NCBI GenBank assembly: GCA_029990175.1
Contig: JARKIP010000011.1
Coordinates: 1,736,001-1,800,000 of the forward strand
Origin: Petunia secreta
Lineage: Eukaryota; Streptophyta; Magnoliopsida; Solanales; Solanaceae
DNA: 64,000 nt
Reading direction: 5' to 3'
Below the pieces are notes generated by a model that was given only the letters and a program-made list of their open reading frames with translations, searched no databases and had not been told where the DNA came from. Shown in pieces: positions 1 to 12,108 of the stretch (position 1 is the stretch's first letter; every line of letters begins with the position of its first letter). The position numbers and the translations under genes were made by a program.

Positions 1-1447
1 CTTCTAACGCAGTGGTTGTTGTGATATTCATCTTGTCATGTGGAGCTTCTCAGAAAAAGAATGCCTGTCGTGAAGTGCTTTTGCATCTGCTCGTCTTTTG
101 GCTCTATGGGACAAATAGTCCAGAGATAGTGCCAGCTGACGAGGCAGGGTTTTCACTATGGTATTCTCTCCTCTCCTGGGCAGTTTATACGCAGTTAATT
201 TCTCCAAAATCTTTGCATTCAACGTGGCTGTATAGCTCCACCCTGTTCTGCGATTAGAAGGTTGCATCTGCTTCTGATTGTCTAGAGAAGAGGGGGAACA
301 TGGTGCTTCCGCAGGCGTTGTTGGTTTCCATGTTGGTGTCTCTCCAATTGATTCCAGATAAAACTTCTAGCTTACGCGCTGCTCCTCCCGCCGTTCTACT
401 AAGGGATTCCTTAGCCGAACTAATTTTCCAACGCCCGTGATGCACCGTCATAAAGGTGTTACTTCCTGGGGAATTATGTTGGTGAAATTACCTTCTATAT
501 GATGAGAGAAACTTCGATGCAAGAGCTACAATTCAGATGAAGAGTCTCCGGCCATGCAAATTCTAGAGAACTTGCACTTTTAGCTTTTGAAGCTTTTTAG
601 TTACTTAAGGACTCCTGCAATGAATAGTGTTGTATTCAAAAGAACTTAATTGTATATTATAAGCCTACGGGCTGTTGATATTAATGAAACAGACGTTCAT
701 CAATATTTTATGCGTACTTGTGTAGTTACTTGTAGTGTAGTCAAGCAGCATGTTTTGAGTGCCTTTCTAGACTAGTGTCTTTTAAAGACGGGTGTGCGCA
801 CTGTTAGATGCTTCATTTTTATTGTTAAACGACGACTTGTATTGCGTCTGCGGTAGATGGATTTTAGGGCAAGGCCCGGACCCGCAAGGGGATGTCTTTA
901 GCCCATTGTATGTAACATGACATTTTTGCATTCAAGGTAGAACATCTGTTCTTGTTCACTCGAGTGTTTTAAGATTTTACTGGAACTATGTGGGCGGGCT
1001 TCCCCACCGACATGTAGGTCAAATTTATTGAATTGACGATTTCAATTTACGAATAATTCCTGGTGGCTGAACTAGAGATGATCTAGCTTTAAGCGAGTAG
1101 CGTACCCTACTTTTTCTAGCAAAAAGTGAGTGTATTACTTCAACTTAAGTTGTGCTGAGGCTATGAATATTTGGATCGTAGACGGATCTGATTATAAAAC
1201 TGACTAAGTAGAATAGTATTTTTATTGATAAAAAGAGTGTGGAGCAAAAAAAAAAAATTAATAAAGACGCGGCTAATACCCATATAAAGTAATGATAAAG
1301 ACAGAGCAAGAAAGGAGAAAATACACGTCTCGAGTATATAGGCTCTGTTGACCTTTCAAGAGTAGTACTTTTTAAGCCAAGAGATGTTCCAGTTATTTGG
1401 AATGGTTGTTCCTTCCATGTCTTCAAGAACGTACACACCTTTTCCAC
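1..1447. other. 3' non-coding region of element A, homologous to 4430-5830 of A2
   Basis: No conserved coding sequence is seen on either strand. The stretch aligns by eye to A2 at several anchors: the TCTAAC-CAG-GGTTG segment near 5-40 matches 4440-4480, the GCCTACGGGCTGTT segment near 664 matches 5230, and the GGATCGTAGA-GGATCT segment near 1172 matches 5766. In both copies it lies between integrase or the end of pol and the 3' LTR. In A2 the same region begins with a plus-strand TATA box and reading frame, so 1-700 here is probably the tail of the same antisense unit. Confidence 0.55.
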
Positions 1448-2413
1448 CTATGCCTCGGACCTTGTAAGGCCCTTCCAGTTTGGCGCTAGCTTGACAGCAC
1501 TGGCTTTTTTGGTGCTTTGAGTTACCTTGCGAAGACCTAGGTCTTTATTGCTGAGGGAATGCAAGTTTGTCCGTGCATTATAGTACTGCTCCACCCGCTG
1601 CTTCTGAGCCGCCAGGCGTATGGCTACTATCTCCTGGAGTTTGTCCAGGACATCAAGAGAGGCTGTAAAGCCTTGTTGTTTGATTCTTCTTCGGTGAACA
1701 ACTGTCGCAAGATGGACTCTCCTATTTCTGCAGGGATCATAGCGCCCGTCTCGTATGTGTGAGAAGGCATCTTCTCCCATACTGGCTTTTGATGTGGTGT
1801 GATAGGCCAAAAGAACTCCTGGCAGTTCCCCCAGCCACTTGCCCTTGGCCTTCTTGAGCTTTTTCTTCAAACTTTCCACTGTGGTCTGGTTAGAAGATTC
1901 AGCTTGTCCGTTGGCCACAGGATGATAAGGCATCAATGTAATCCTCTTTATCTCCCACTTTGCCAAGAAAGCAGTAATTCTATCTCCTATGAATTGAGGC
2001 CTTTTGTCACAAGTGACTTCCGCTGGAATGCCGAAATGACACATGATGTTCTTGCATATGAACTGTATCACCTCATGTTCTTAAATTTGAGAGTAGACTG
2101 CTGCTTGAACCCATTTCATGAAATAGTCCGTCATAATAAGCAAAAATTTAACATCTCAAAGCGCTTTAGGCATGGGCCCTACGATATCCATTCTCCATTT
2201 CATGAAAGGCCATGGGGTTACTACTGAAAGTAGAAGCTCCGGTGGCTGATGAAGTATATAGGAGAATCTCTGGCAACTGTCACATGCTCGGACGAATTTG
2301 CTCGCATCGTCTTCCATTCGAGGCCAGAAATAGCCCGCCCTGATTAGCTTTCGAACTAAAAATCGTTCGCCAGAGTGATTTCTGCATTGCGTTTCGTGGA
2401 TTTCTCTTAACAC
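1448..2413 (-). pseudogene. Integrase remnant of element A
   Basis: Two minus-strand frames make up an integrase. 2156-2413 holds the N-terminal zinc region (HETQCRNHSGER, then CDSCQRF) and the start of the core (MDIVGPMPKAL, first catalytic Asp). 1448-2071 holds the rest of the core with VTCDKRPQFIGD (second Asp) and NGQAESSN (catalytic Glu), followed by a tail that reaches VKLAPNWKG, the usual end region of Tat integrases. A frame change separates the parts near 2072-2155. The DDE residues survive but the frame is broken, so it is not expected to work. Confidence 0.8.
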
Positions 2414-2584
2414 ATAATCAACTTGCTAGGGCCCAAAACATTTAGCTAAAAATCCGCTGAACATTCAGCGGTACAATTCTCCGTTGATCAGGTAATAACA
2501 AGTCGCTTGAACTCTCAGCCTCCTGCTTTCTTTCCTGTCTTCTGGGAGCATTCCCTTGTCTAAGTATTCGATGATCTGGCGTCG

Positions 2585-3313
2585 CTAATCCAAGACAAGT
2601 CTCGTAACATTAACCTCGTGGCGCTTGCTTAACTTAATAACAGTTCCCGAACTATCTGTGTTCATATTCGCAGCGACCGCTAGACTGGCTAGGGCATCAA
2701 CCTCTGTGTTTTCTTCTGTTGGTATTTGATCAATCTTCCACTTTTGAAAATTTCTCAAGCGCTTCTCCAACCTGGCCAGGTACTCCTGCATGCGAGCATC
2801 CTTGGAGGCGAAGGATCCAATTATCTGGTTGATCACTAGCTGGGAGCCGCTAAAAAGACTGATCTTCCTGCCCACAATATATTGGCTAATTCAAGTGCTT
2901 AAATTACGGCTTCATTTCATTATTTGTAATTGGTGGGCAGCTGACGGCCTTCCAGAATGTGTTTTTGATCGGGGATTTGATTACTAAATCGAGACTGGCT
3001 CCTTTGACATTCGAAGATCCATCGGCGTGGATCACCCATCTCCGAGGGTAACGCCTTCCATCATCTTATATTTGATTTCAGCCTACAGCAGCGTATCGAC
3101 ACTGAATTTAACAACAAAATCCATGAGGACTTGTGACTTGATGGCCATACGTGGCTGATAGATGATATCGTACTCCCCTCACTCTACGACCCATTTTACT
3201 AGCCTGCCCGAGAGCTCGGGTTTGTGAAAGATAGTACATAAAGGGAAAGAAGAGACTACAATGATCGTGTGACTCCGAAAGTACGGTCGCAATTTCCTTG
3301 CTGCCATCACTAA
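2585..3313 (-). pseudogene. Second RNase H and 3' half of the first RNase H, element A
   Basis: Minus-strand 2585-2875 encodes the end of a plant-type second RNase H: SQLVINQIIGSFASKDARM, then IPTEENTEVDALASLA, the conserved tail with the last acidic residues. Upstream on the minus strand (2990-3313) are short frames ending in a piece that reads RKLRPYF-type sequence, the end of the first RNase H. This continues across the A2 insertion into the frame at 9893-10101. Several stops and frame changes are present. Confidence 0.65.
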
Positions 3314-3825
3314 TGTTGTTTATGCCTAAATTTGTGCGTCTAGGTTAAACAATTAATTATGGATAAGGTCACAAGTAATACGGTAAATTACGATGGAAAA
3401 AGTAAGTAAATACGATGAAAGTAAAGATAAGTAATTAAGGAGGAAATAATAGAGAAAGCAAAGTAATTCTTATTCCTTGAGGGTAGCCGACTTTGTGGCA
3501 AATTGTGTCTTGTGTACAATACAATATAAGGAGGGGTATTTATAGTAGTAATACCCAGTCATAAATAAGGTAAAATACAAATACTAATAAAACCATGGGC
3601 CTACAACTCAAGGCGATGGTATACTAGACCCTAACTAAAAGACTTTAAACCCTAGTGGCGGGATGTGTGCCCTGCTCCCTATGAACCAAACTACCTAAAC
3701 AGTCGTTTTCTCTAAGAGGGGGCGTATATCCTCAATGCGCGGTGATGTGTAGGATAAGTCTAGTCTAGTCTCGCCAGCTGGACCCGTATCCCCGTAACAA
3801 TAGGTAGCCTATTTTTGCCTATACA
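3314..3825 (-). repeat. 3' LTR of A2
   Basis: About 512 bp, ending in TG/CA dinucleotides. It matches 9387-9892 over the whole length (anchors TTTATGCCTAAATTTGT, GGAGGGGTATTTATAG, GTATCCCCGTAACAATAGGT). The minus strand has a TATA-like TATAAATACC at about 3533-3545, a likely promoter for the element. Confidence 0.85.
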
Positions 3826-3843
3826 GTCAGTCCCCCCACTTGC
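3826..3843 (-). other. Polypurine tract of A2
   Basis: The minus strand reads AAGTGGGGGGACTGAC directly before the LTR start TGTATAGGC. This is the expected position and composition for the plus-strand primer of a minus-oriented element. Confidence 0.7.
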
Positions 3844-4100
3844 TGAGTGCTAATACAAGCAGTCAAGAAGTGAAAGAAGCGTAGATGTGAAAAGATATCT
3901 CACTGACTCCTTGACACTGGTAGTCTCTTTGACAAGGATGATGTTGATTTCTCTGAGAACTTCATGTACTTCCTTCTGATTGGTTGATGCTGATCTCACA
4001 CACCTTTTCATGAACTTCCATTAACTGCTCCGAATCGTTTCGTATCTCTCGTAATAATGAATCTTGATCGTTTCATTCTCCGTCCTTATCCCTTTGTGCC

Positions 4101-4108
4101 TATAAATA
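4101..4108 (+). promoter_or_regulatory. TATA box of an antisense unit inside A2
   Basis: TATAAATA on the plus strand, opposite to the element's own genes. About 95 bases further on lies an ATG (4209), then a second in-frame ATG at 4267 that opens a 185-codon frame. The leader between is TC-rich and free of other obvious signals. This is a prediction from sequence only. Confidence 0.45.
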
Positions 4109-4208
4109 GTGACTTCATGACAGTGGAAAAATTATAAACTCCTCTTCAGAAAATAATTCACTTCTTCAGCAATTTCTCATAACAACGAGAAGCTTTTCTT
4201 CCCTTAAA

Positions 4209-5260
4209 AATGTTCGCCTTTGATCCTTGTTTGATATTTCTAGAAAACCTTCTTCGTTCCGAATAGATGTTGCATGAGAGAACTATAGGAGGAAATTCGC
4301 CTGCAGTTACCTCTTTTTATTTCTTCATCCATGAGGGAACAAATGAAGTCCCCCGAATCAAGAAGTTTGATTGGGATTCTAACGACATCTTTTGGGATGT
4401 CTTTATTGCGTCATGTGCACTGATTATGGTATGCTCATATTCTAACACAGCGGTTGCTGTGATATTTTTCTTGTCATGCAGAGTCAGGATGCTTAGCCCT
4501 TTCAGTTTTCGTGAGGCTTCTCCGCCAGGATACCTCGTGTGTCCAGGTCGCTTCTTCAATGGTACCAGGCTGGTGATCCACTACTTGGCTCTATTTCATG
4601 GCATGCAAGAGGATTTAGCTTCACAACGGCAGGTAGCTAAGGTGTTACCTAGCTTTAGAACCCCCGAGGTTCATGGTTTTCACCTTGGTTATCTGCTGCA
4701 GCTGAACCGCTATTGCAACGTTTCATCGGCTATTAGTTGTGGGATACCTGAGGGAAGAGGCTCCTCTGTGGTAGGTTCCCAGCTCAAGCCTTTTCGCTCT
4801 TGGCTATTTACCATTTGCGTTTGAAGATCTATAGGGTTGTGCACTCCGGTTTGACCAGTTGAGGTTGACTCGGATGGTCAAGCTTTGCTGCTAGTCTTCT
4901 AATTTCTCTTCAAGTTAAACGGACGAGATGAGGGAAGGTCAGGCCTGTACTTAGATGCTTTCGGGATCCCTTGCTTTGATCAAGCAGACAGACTTTGCTG
5001 TTTTAGCGGTCATATGCTTCGAAGGAATGCTCGAGCGACATATCTTAAGCTGGAAAACAGAAAAGAAGAACTCCGGACTATTTACGGCTTATAGCTACAA
5101 TCCAGATGAAGGATTTTCATTCATGTTAATCCTTAGGAGCTCTTTGTTTTTAGTCTTTCCTTTCCTTTTTTTTTTATACAATTGTTATAAACAAATATTG
5201 TATTTAGGAAGAACTAAATATATATTATGAGCCTACGGGCTGTTTGTTATTAATAAAATG
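4209..5260 (+). pseudogene. Antisense reading frame between pol and 3' LTR of A2
   Basis: A plus-strand frame opens with ATG at 4209, meets a TAG just before the ATG at 4267, and then runs 185 codons to 4824. I do not recognise the product. A possible intron is visible: GTATGCTC at about 4429 and a TTCTTGTCATGCAG acceptor near 4482. An AATAAA-type signal lies near 5253. The same sequence is recognisable in the outer element at 1-700, again on the strand opposite to pol. Antisense ORFs in this position are known in Tat-lineage elements, so I take it as a decayed member of that class. Confidence 0.4.
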
Positions 5261-5999
5261 AATGTTCACCAATATTTCATACGTACTTGTGTTATTACGC
5301 ATTTCGTAATGTGTGACCAAGCAGTATATTTGTGCACCTAGATATTAGATGGCTTCCGGTTATCCTGACTTTTCTAGTTGTTTAAGAACGTGTGTCAGTA
5401 TGCTTTCCTAGAGCAATTACGTCCGTTGTGTACCAATAAATGGCGGCTAGGTTGCATCCATGACAGATGACTATTTGCGCGCACAATGAGACGACTTTAG
5501 CCCGTGTGTTAATGGTCACTTTGCGTTATGAGACAAAACGTCTTCGCTTAGTTACTCGAGTATTTAAGACTTTCTGGCACTACGCGGACAGGCATCCCCA
5601 TCGGCGTCTAGGTGCAATTATTGATTTAGCGAGTTCAACCCTCGATTAATGCCTGGTGGTTGAGTTAGACGTGATCTAGCTCTAAGAGAGCAGTGTACTC
5701 TACCTTTTGTAGCAAAAAGTGAGTGTATTACTTTAACTTAGGTCTGGCCGGGGCTATGCATAGTTGGATCGTAGATGGATCTAAATAAAGAAGTAAAACT
5801 GGCTAAGTAAGATAGTATTTTTATTGATAAAAGAGGCGCGAAGCCTGAGATGCTGTGGGTGAAAACCCGTAACATGTCTGATAAATACCGCCATCAAAAG
5901 GAAATAACATAAGCAAAGTAAATGCTTTCTCAAGAAAAAGTACTTCATGTTTGATCCTTGAAAAATTTGGGGGCATTTGGTTTGGCTTCCCTGTTTAAG

Positions 6000-7100
6000 G
6001 GTGCTGAGCCTTGAAAGTCATTCCCCGGGTCACTGACGACCCTGTGGTACAATCTCTCACCGATCAAGCAATAATGAACTGCCTGTTTCTGCAAGTAGAT
6101 GCTTTCTTACTTGTCTTCATGAAGATCTCCTTTGCTCAGATAGTTGACTAACACATCACGTTGCCCTGTGAAAGATCCTGTATCTGGAACTTCAAGGTTC
6201 ATCAGGCTTGCGGGGGTTAGCTCAACTATCGTCTGCCAATCGTACGAATCCTCGGATGCTTCGCCGTCTCTTGAGATCTCTTCTTGGTGGATGCATTCCC
6301 ACACATGAATTTTTTTTTAGGATTTCCCTAATTTTCTTCTTTCGATCTTGCTCGTAGATATCCTCAGCTACGAAGATTTCTCTTAGTTGATTAACCATCA
6401 GTTGAGATTTATTATACCGGCTGATCTCTTTGGCCCCAGTGTGTAGGCTAAGTCAAAAGCTTGAATTATGGCTTAACACTCTGCTTCATTTTCATCAGTT
6501 TTTGTGACCGGATGGTAAACCATTCCAGACGGTGTTCTGATCCACAGATCAACCTCCTTCCCGTTGGGGTTCATTCTCGCGCGAATCTCCCAACGGCCGT
6601 ACTCGATCAGCTTTATTTCTGAGTGACTCTTCAGCCTTCTGTTCCAGTTCTTCTGAAAAATCTGAGGTAAAACCTTCCAACGCCTGCGACTTAACATCTG
6701 TACGGGGTTGATAGATGACGCTTTACTCTCCCAACTCTTCAGCCTACTTTTCCATATCTTTCGGCAGATCGGGTTCAGACAAAATGGCTTGCACCGGTGT
6801 CGAAGAGACTAAACTGACCGAGTGTTCCTGAAAGTATGAGCACAACTCTCGTGTGGCCATTACCACAATTGCTATGAACTGGAGCGGCAAGGGCAAGAAC
6901 TTGTCTACGCGATGCGGTGTCCTGCTGGCGTATTTCACGGGAAACTGCTGCCCGTTCCTTTCTCGTACAAGGACCGCATTCCAGTCTATCTCAGATATTG
7001 AAATATATAACAGTAGGTGCTCACCTGTCTCTGGTTTGGTTGTCACTGGAATTTGTAGGAGTTGAATGCTCGTTCGAGCCATTGTTAAATAACTTTGCAT
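6000..7100 (-). pseudogene. RNase H fragments of A2
   Basis: Minus-strand 6744-7100 encodes TKPETGEHLLLYISISEIDW and VLVRERNGQQFPVKYASRTP, the typical connection/RNase H start after RT, and ends in the region that would join the second RNase H. 6473-6697 and 6107-6304 hold parts of the second RNase H and following linker with stops. The protease frame (ending near 7113) joins almost directly to this RNase H, so the whole RT core has been deleted. No integrase motif is found further on. Confidence 0.65.
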
Positions 7101-7112
7101 CAGCCATATACG

Positions 7113-7891
7113 TCATCCTTGCTTCCGCAGCACCTCAAAAAGATGACATACTAAATCAGTCGCGCTCGAGACTAGTTGATCCATTGCTGCCAGTCGTAGT
7201 TCTCCTAGTTCCTCTCTAACTTCTCGCTCTATGGCCTCGATAGCTTCCAACTCGATAGATGTAATCCTGTCTGAAGTAAGGCAACATTCCTCAAGGAGAG
7301 GTTGCTCACCTCGTAGGTCGGAGACCCCATGCAGGGTCGGGTACTTGAAGACCTGATGAAGTAATGAGGGCACTTCCCTGACGTCGTGTATCCATGGTCG
7401 TCCCAGGATTACATCATGCAGAAGATTGCAATTCATCACCTGAAAGTGGTTGTGCTCGTCACGCCCGATATGTGAACCGGTGGAGCTAGTTCTCCAGTGG
7501 ATGCTTCCCGAAATCCATTGAAACCCATTATGTTTTGAGTTCTCGAGGATATTTAAGGACAATGGCTGAATTTGTGCAGCACCTCCCCCCAAATAATATT
7601 AGCACTACTCCCCAGATCGATAAGAGCCTGCTGGATATGTACGCTGGATACTTCCACATGTACAAATAGGTCACCTTGTTGGTTTGCTTGCTCCTTCAGG
7701 TCGAATTGGATGGACTCGAATGTTATCCCGGCCATTGCAGCCCCCCGGGCGGTGTCCGGCCGCTCATCCACAAAGATTGCATTGATGGTCTTCAGGTTCT
7801 CAAACTCCGAACCTTTAAAACGGTGGGGCCCTTCTTCCATCAGCTCTTTGAGATGTCCTTCTTTTAGTAATTTCTCAATCTTGATCATCAA
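7113..7891 (-). pseudogene. Aspartic protease region of A2
   Basis: The frame at 7553-7891 contains ALIDLGSSANII, the retropepsin active-site motif with its catalytic Asp. The next frame (7113-7592) carries the closing motif VILGRPWIHDVREVPSLLHQ. A frame shift lies near 7570. The order is correct for a Ty3/gypsy element, directly after gag. Confidence 0.75.
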
Positions 7892-8311
7892 GGCTTTGCA
7901 ATCGACCGTTGCATGGCCCCCGCAATGATGAAAATCGCAATAGGGCGTTATGTTTCTTCCTGTAGATCCTTTCGCGTTAGGTGGCTATCAGACCCTGGGC
8001 CCCAACTTACTAAAGTGATTTGCAACTAGGTCTACATCATTGACACGAAGACCAAAGTCCTTGAAATTCTGGGGTTCAGTCCGCTTCTCCTGGGATCTAG
8101 ATGCTCGAGAATTATTCTACCGCCTGGCACTCGCTTGTTGAACCTTTGGCTTCCCTATTCTACCATCCCCCTCACCTTCTAGGGACAGGCTTCCCGGTCT
8201 TTTCCTTCTCTTGTCCTCGGGGTTATGAGAATGATCCGGTTCCAAATGAAGTTTCTCAATATACCTCTGATGTAACTTACTTCATGTGGACACAGGGTGT
8301 TGAGTCAAACT

Positions 8312-9327
8312 CTACTGCAACTCTCGGGAAGCTAAAAATCCCTTTAAATTCAAACTTTTTCCGAAGGCTACCACAGCGATGTTATCAGGGACTGGAGGGA
8401 GCTCCATGAGTTCCTTCTGAAATCTATTGAGGTAATCCTTCAACAACTCGTTATCACGTTGTCGTATCTCGAAGATGTCTTCTATGCACTTCTCCCGCTT
8501 GCGCTCACCAAAATGCACTTTCTTGAACATGTCTTGCATCTGAGTGAATGATTCGATGGATCCCATTGGTAGCTGAGTGTACCAAGCAAAGGCTCCTCTA
8601 GTCAGATTTGAGCCAAATCTCTTCACTAGAGCAGACTGGATTTCCTTTTCAGTAATCTCGTTACTCTTCACATCTGTATAATAAGCAGCGATGTGCTCGT
8701 CCGGATCAGTCGTTCCATCATACTTCAAGTTATTCGACACGCGGAAGTGCCTTGGTATGCGGAGCGATGCTGCACCATCTTTATAAGCATATTTGTAGAA
8801 CTTCTGCTCATCTATTATGGTAACTTGGGGTGGAGCACCGGACACGTTACCGATCCGCTCGTGGATGGTCTTCATCTTCTTTATGAGATCTTGAATGAAA
8901 GGGGCTCCCTTGAGGTCTTGATTATTGATCACTGCTGAGCCTCTAAGGGCAGCATCCAGGTTGAGCCTACGATTGGGAACTGATGCTGGCGAGTTGTTCG
9001 TGGGCATCGGTCCTTGCAAGGATAATTTCCTCTGAGACGAACCAACAAACATTACTCCCAATCTCTGGAATATCCCATCAACTATGTAGTTCGAGTTTCG
9101 CTCGGATGCAGTTTTGAGGATTTCCAAGAGGAAGCCTTTGAACTCTGAATTACCTCCTGGCGGTTGATCGCCTTCACCATCGCTAGCAACAGGGATTGTT
9201 CATGAGAAGAATCCTTTCGCTGCTCGATAGGATCCTTTTGTTGGATGCTGGGATCGCTGAGATCCTTTGCAGACTCGTGTACTGCATATGTGGTGTTCTT
9301 TGGAATGCTGCTACTGTTGTCTGACAT
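8312..9327 (-). pseudogene. gag of A2, frame-shifted
   Basis: The ATG at 9327 (MSDNSSSIPKNTTYAVHES) opens gag 60 bases inside the LTR/primer-site end. After a frame change around 9100 the frame 8312-9127 continues with the capsid-like core: FRVSNNLKYDGTTDPDEHIA, GAFAWYTQLPMGSIESFTQM, FEIRQRDNELLKDYLNRFQKE. This is the common plant retrotransposon gag fold. The zinc-knuckle part is degraded in 7892-8311. Confidence 0.75.
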
Positions 9328-9368
9328 GATTGCGCCTTTTCCTTCATAGGGTACCTACAATTTCTTGG

Positions 9369-9386
9369 GCCCTACGGTGGGTGCCA
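9369..9386 (-). other. Primer binding site of A2
   Basis: The minus strand reads TTGGCACCCACCGTAGGG immediately inside the 5' LTR, the position and form (TGGC-CCCACCGT-GGG) expected for a tRNA primer site. The matching tRNA was not determined. Confidence 0.6.
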
Positions 9387-9892
9387 AACTATTTATGCCT
9401 AAATTTGTACGTCTAGGTTAAACAATTAATTATGAATGAGGTCACAAGCAATATGGTAAATTACGATGGAAAAATTAAGTAATTTCGATGAAAGTAAAGA
9501 CAAGTAATTAAGCAGGAAAAAATAGAGAAAACAAAGTAATTTTTATTCCTTGAGAGTAGCCGACTTCGATGGAAAATTGTGTCTTGTGTACAATACAATG
9601 TAAGGAGGGGTATTTATAGTAGTGATACCCAATCCTAAATAAGGTAAAATACAAGTACTAATAAGGTCATGGGCCTACAACTCAAGGCGGTGGTATACTA
9701 AACCCTAACTAGGAGACTGTAAACTAGGTGGTGGGATATGCGCCCTGCACCTTATGTCAAAACCACCTAAACGGTCATTGGCTCTAAGAAGGGGCGTGTA
9801 TCCTCAATACACGGTGACTTGTAGGATAAGTCTAGTATCGCTAGCTGGACCCATATCCCCGTAACAATAGGTGGTATATTTTTGCCCGCACA
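9387..9892 (-). repeat. 5' LTR of A2
   Basis: About 506 bp, the partner of 3314-3825, with the same TATA-like box on the minus strand (near 9605-9620). It ends in CA at 9891-9892, followed by the target copy AATAA. Confidence 0.85.
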
Positions 9893-11253
9893 AATAAGAG
9901 TGCCAGTTTTTCCAGATGTTGATAACGGGTTTCAGCGTCTAAGAGAGATTTGCTGATGTAGTGTAGTGGAGATTTCACTCTGTTATCCTTTCGTATAAAC
10001 ATTGCACTAACAGCAACCTCGGATACCGCGAGATATAGCAACAACGGCTCTCCCTCGCGTGGCTTGGTTAGCAACGGGGGATTGGCTAGATACTGCTTCA
10101 ATTCTCAGAGCGCCCGACTGCATTGTTCCATCCACTTGAAGCTCTTATTCTTTTTCAGAACATTGAAGAACTGGTGACACCTTTCCAAAAATTGTGAGAT
10201 GAACCAACTGAGCGTGGCTATCCAACCGTTGACTCTCTTCACCTGTACTTTACTTTTCAGCACCTTTGGTTTGGCCTCGATTGCTTTGATCTTGGTGGGG
10301 TTTGCTTTTATCCCCCGATTAGAGATGATGAACCTGAGAAATATCCTTGAGGATATGCTGAAGGCACACTTTTCTAAGTTGAGCTTCATACCAAACTTGT
10401 CCAAGATGTTGAACGCTATTTCCAAGTGACTGATGTGGCCTATAGCGACTTCAGATTTAGCCAGCATATCCTCGATGTAAACCTCCATAGTTTTGTCGAT
10501 CTTCTCCTTGAACATCAGGTTCACCAATCTCTAATAAGTGGCTCCTATATTTTTCAAGCCAAAAGGCATCACCCGATAATAACAAGTCCCCATGTCCGTG
10601 ATGAAAGAGGTTTTCTCTTGATCATCTGGGTTCCTGAGGATCTGATTGTATCCCGAGTATGCATCTAGGAAACTAAGAGCTTCGTGGCCCGCCGTCGAAT
10701 CGATAAGTTAATCGATGTTGGGTAGCGGGAAGGAGTACTTGGGGCATGCTTTATTCAGGTCTGTGAAGTCGATGCACATTCTCCATTTTCCATTCTTCTT
10801 CCGGACCACCACAACATTGGACAGCCAATCGCGGTATTTAACCTCGCGAATCGATCCATTGTTTAAAAGCTTCTTAACCTCTTCGTGGACTGCCAGCCCT
10901 CTTTCCGATTGATCGGTCGTTTCTTTTGTTTGACCGGTTTGAAGTTTGGATCAACATTTAAATTATGTGTGATAATGCTAGTTGAGACTTCAGGCTTGTC
11001 GGTATGTGTCCAGGCAAACGTGCCTATCAGAGCGCGTAGGAAGTTATCGAATTCTTGTTTGGCTTCGGTTGAGAGTTTGGCCCCCACTCTTTTCTGGGAA
11101 CCTCTCATCGAATATTACTGGGTCGAGGTTGTCGAGAGTGGCTTTGGCAGTCTTCCCTTCATTATATGAGTCTCGGGGCGTGACAACTGGCTCTCAGGGT
11201 CCAGTTTCTTCGTGCCTTTCGGACTCGAATGTTATGTTGGTGACCAGGCAGGG
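9893..11253 (-). pseudogene. Reverse transcriptase and RNase H start of element A
   Basis: Reading leftward on the minus strand: 10863-11108 is the protease-RT linker (ALIGTFAWTHTDKPEVS, HNLNVDPNFKPVKQKKR). 10540-10860 holds RT fingers and palm in broken frames (DMGTCYYRVMPFGLKN). 10105-10527 holds the active-site region, and 9841-10101 opens RNase H (TKPREGEPLLLYLAVSEVAV). The palm motif reads YIEDM where family members have YVDDM, so one catalytic Asp is Glu. The frame is then cut by A2 at 9892 and by B at 11254. Confidence 0.75.
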
Positions 11254-12093
11254 CGATGCAGCCCAACTCCGTGCTGATCAAACATTTACTCCATCAAGGC
11301 CGATGATACGAAGCTAAGCCAAGTTGCTGCATGATACTCACATTAAATTGGCGTGGTCGGGAGAAAGAAGTTGCTCCAAAGTTGATTGGCCGAGCTCAAG
11401 ATTTGAAGGCATCATCTACAAACTCGAGCCCGAAGAAGGGAGCAACTGAACACTCAACATCAACACTGAACAGTAAAGCAAACAACCAACTGACGGAAGA
11501 GCGTCCGAGTTCAGCTTTTCGAGTTCATGTGTTAGAATCAAAGGAAGCGGCCGAACACTTAACATTGACGTCGAGCATTGAAAGCAACCGAAGGGAGAGC
11601 GTCCGAAATTCAAGTGTTCGAATTCAAGTGATCGAACACTTAGCTTATTCAGCCACTACGTGGCCTATTCTTATTGGTCATATGTGACCGTTTTACTATT
11701 TTGCCCTCAGTATTGTCTATATAAACTCCTTTCCATTTCATTTGTAAGCATCTAGACTTTGATGATTGAATATTGAATGAGAGTAGCTGAGAGCAGCCGA
11801 GAGAACTTTCTCTTTTGTCTCAGATGTGAGCAAACCCGACGGGTGTCCTTCGGAACTTGTAGCTTTCGGTGAATCCAAATGCATAATTCCTCTTAGATCA
11901 TTCAGATTGCAAAAGGCATTGTTTTCTTGAGGATTATTGCATAGCTTAGGTGCTCTTTGCTTCTACTTGAATTGTGCCGCCGTGACCAGTTCCACAGTGT
12001 CGTTCAAGCAAGAAAAGCTGTGTCAAGCTTCTATCTTTATTTTTCGCTGTTTGTCCTCGATTGCTAAGCTTAATCTCCGAATAGCTTGCACCA
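11254..12093 (+). repeat. 5' LTR of B
   Basis: 840 bp. It begins CGATGCAGCCCAACTCCG (the other LTR has the canonical TG start) and ends TTGCACCA. A TATA box TATATAAA is at 11718-11725, with the same box at about 39801 in the 3' copy. The LTR pair differs at several percent by eye. Confidence 0.85.
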
Positions 12094-12096
12094 TCT

Positions 12097-12108
12097 TGGT
12101 ATCAGAGC
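12097..12108 (+). other. Primer binding site of B
   Basis: TGGTATCAGAGC, three bases inside the 5' LTR, is the standard complement to the 3' end of initiator methionine tRNA used by many plant LTR elements. Confidence 0.85.

Larger units (their letters stand above)
3314..9892 (-). mobile_element. Inner Tat-like element A2, deletion derivative with both LTRs
   Basis: Two similar LTRs (3314-3825 and 9387-9892) bound about 5.6 kb. Target duplications are ACTAA (3309-3313) and AATAA (9893-9897), four of five bases equal. A polypurine tract sits inside the left LTR and a tRNA-like primer site inside the right LTR, fixing the minus orientation. The interior keeps gag, protease and parts of RNase H, but the RT core and integrase are missing, so the element would have needed proteins from relatives. 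It is inserted within the first RNase H of element A, a close relative. The LTRs differ at roughly one base in ten by eye, so it is not recent. Confidence 0.85.

Noticed and set aside
6853..7219. Plus-strand frames of 70-100 codons in A2
   Set aside because: Opposite strand of the RNase H and protease remnants; no motif.
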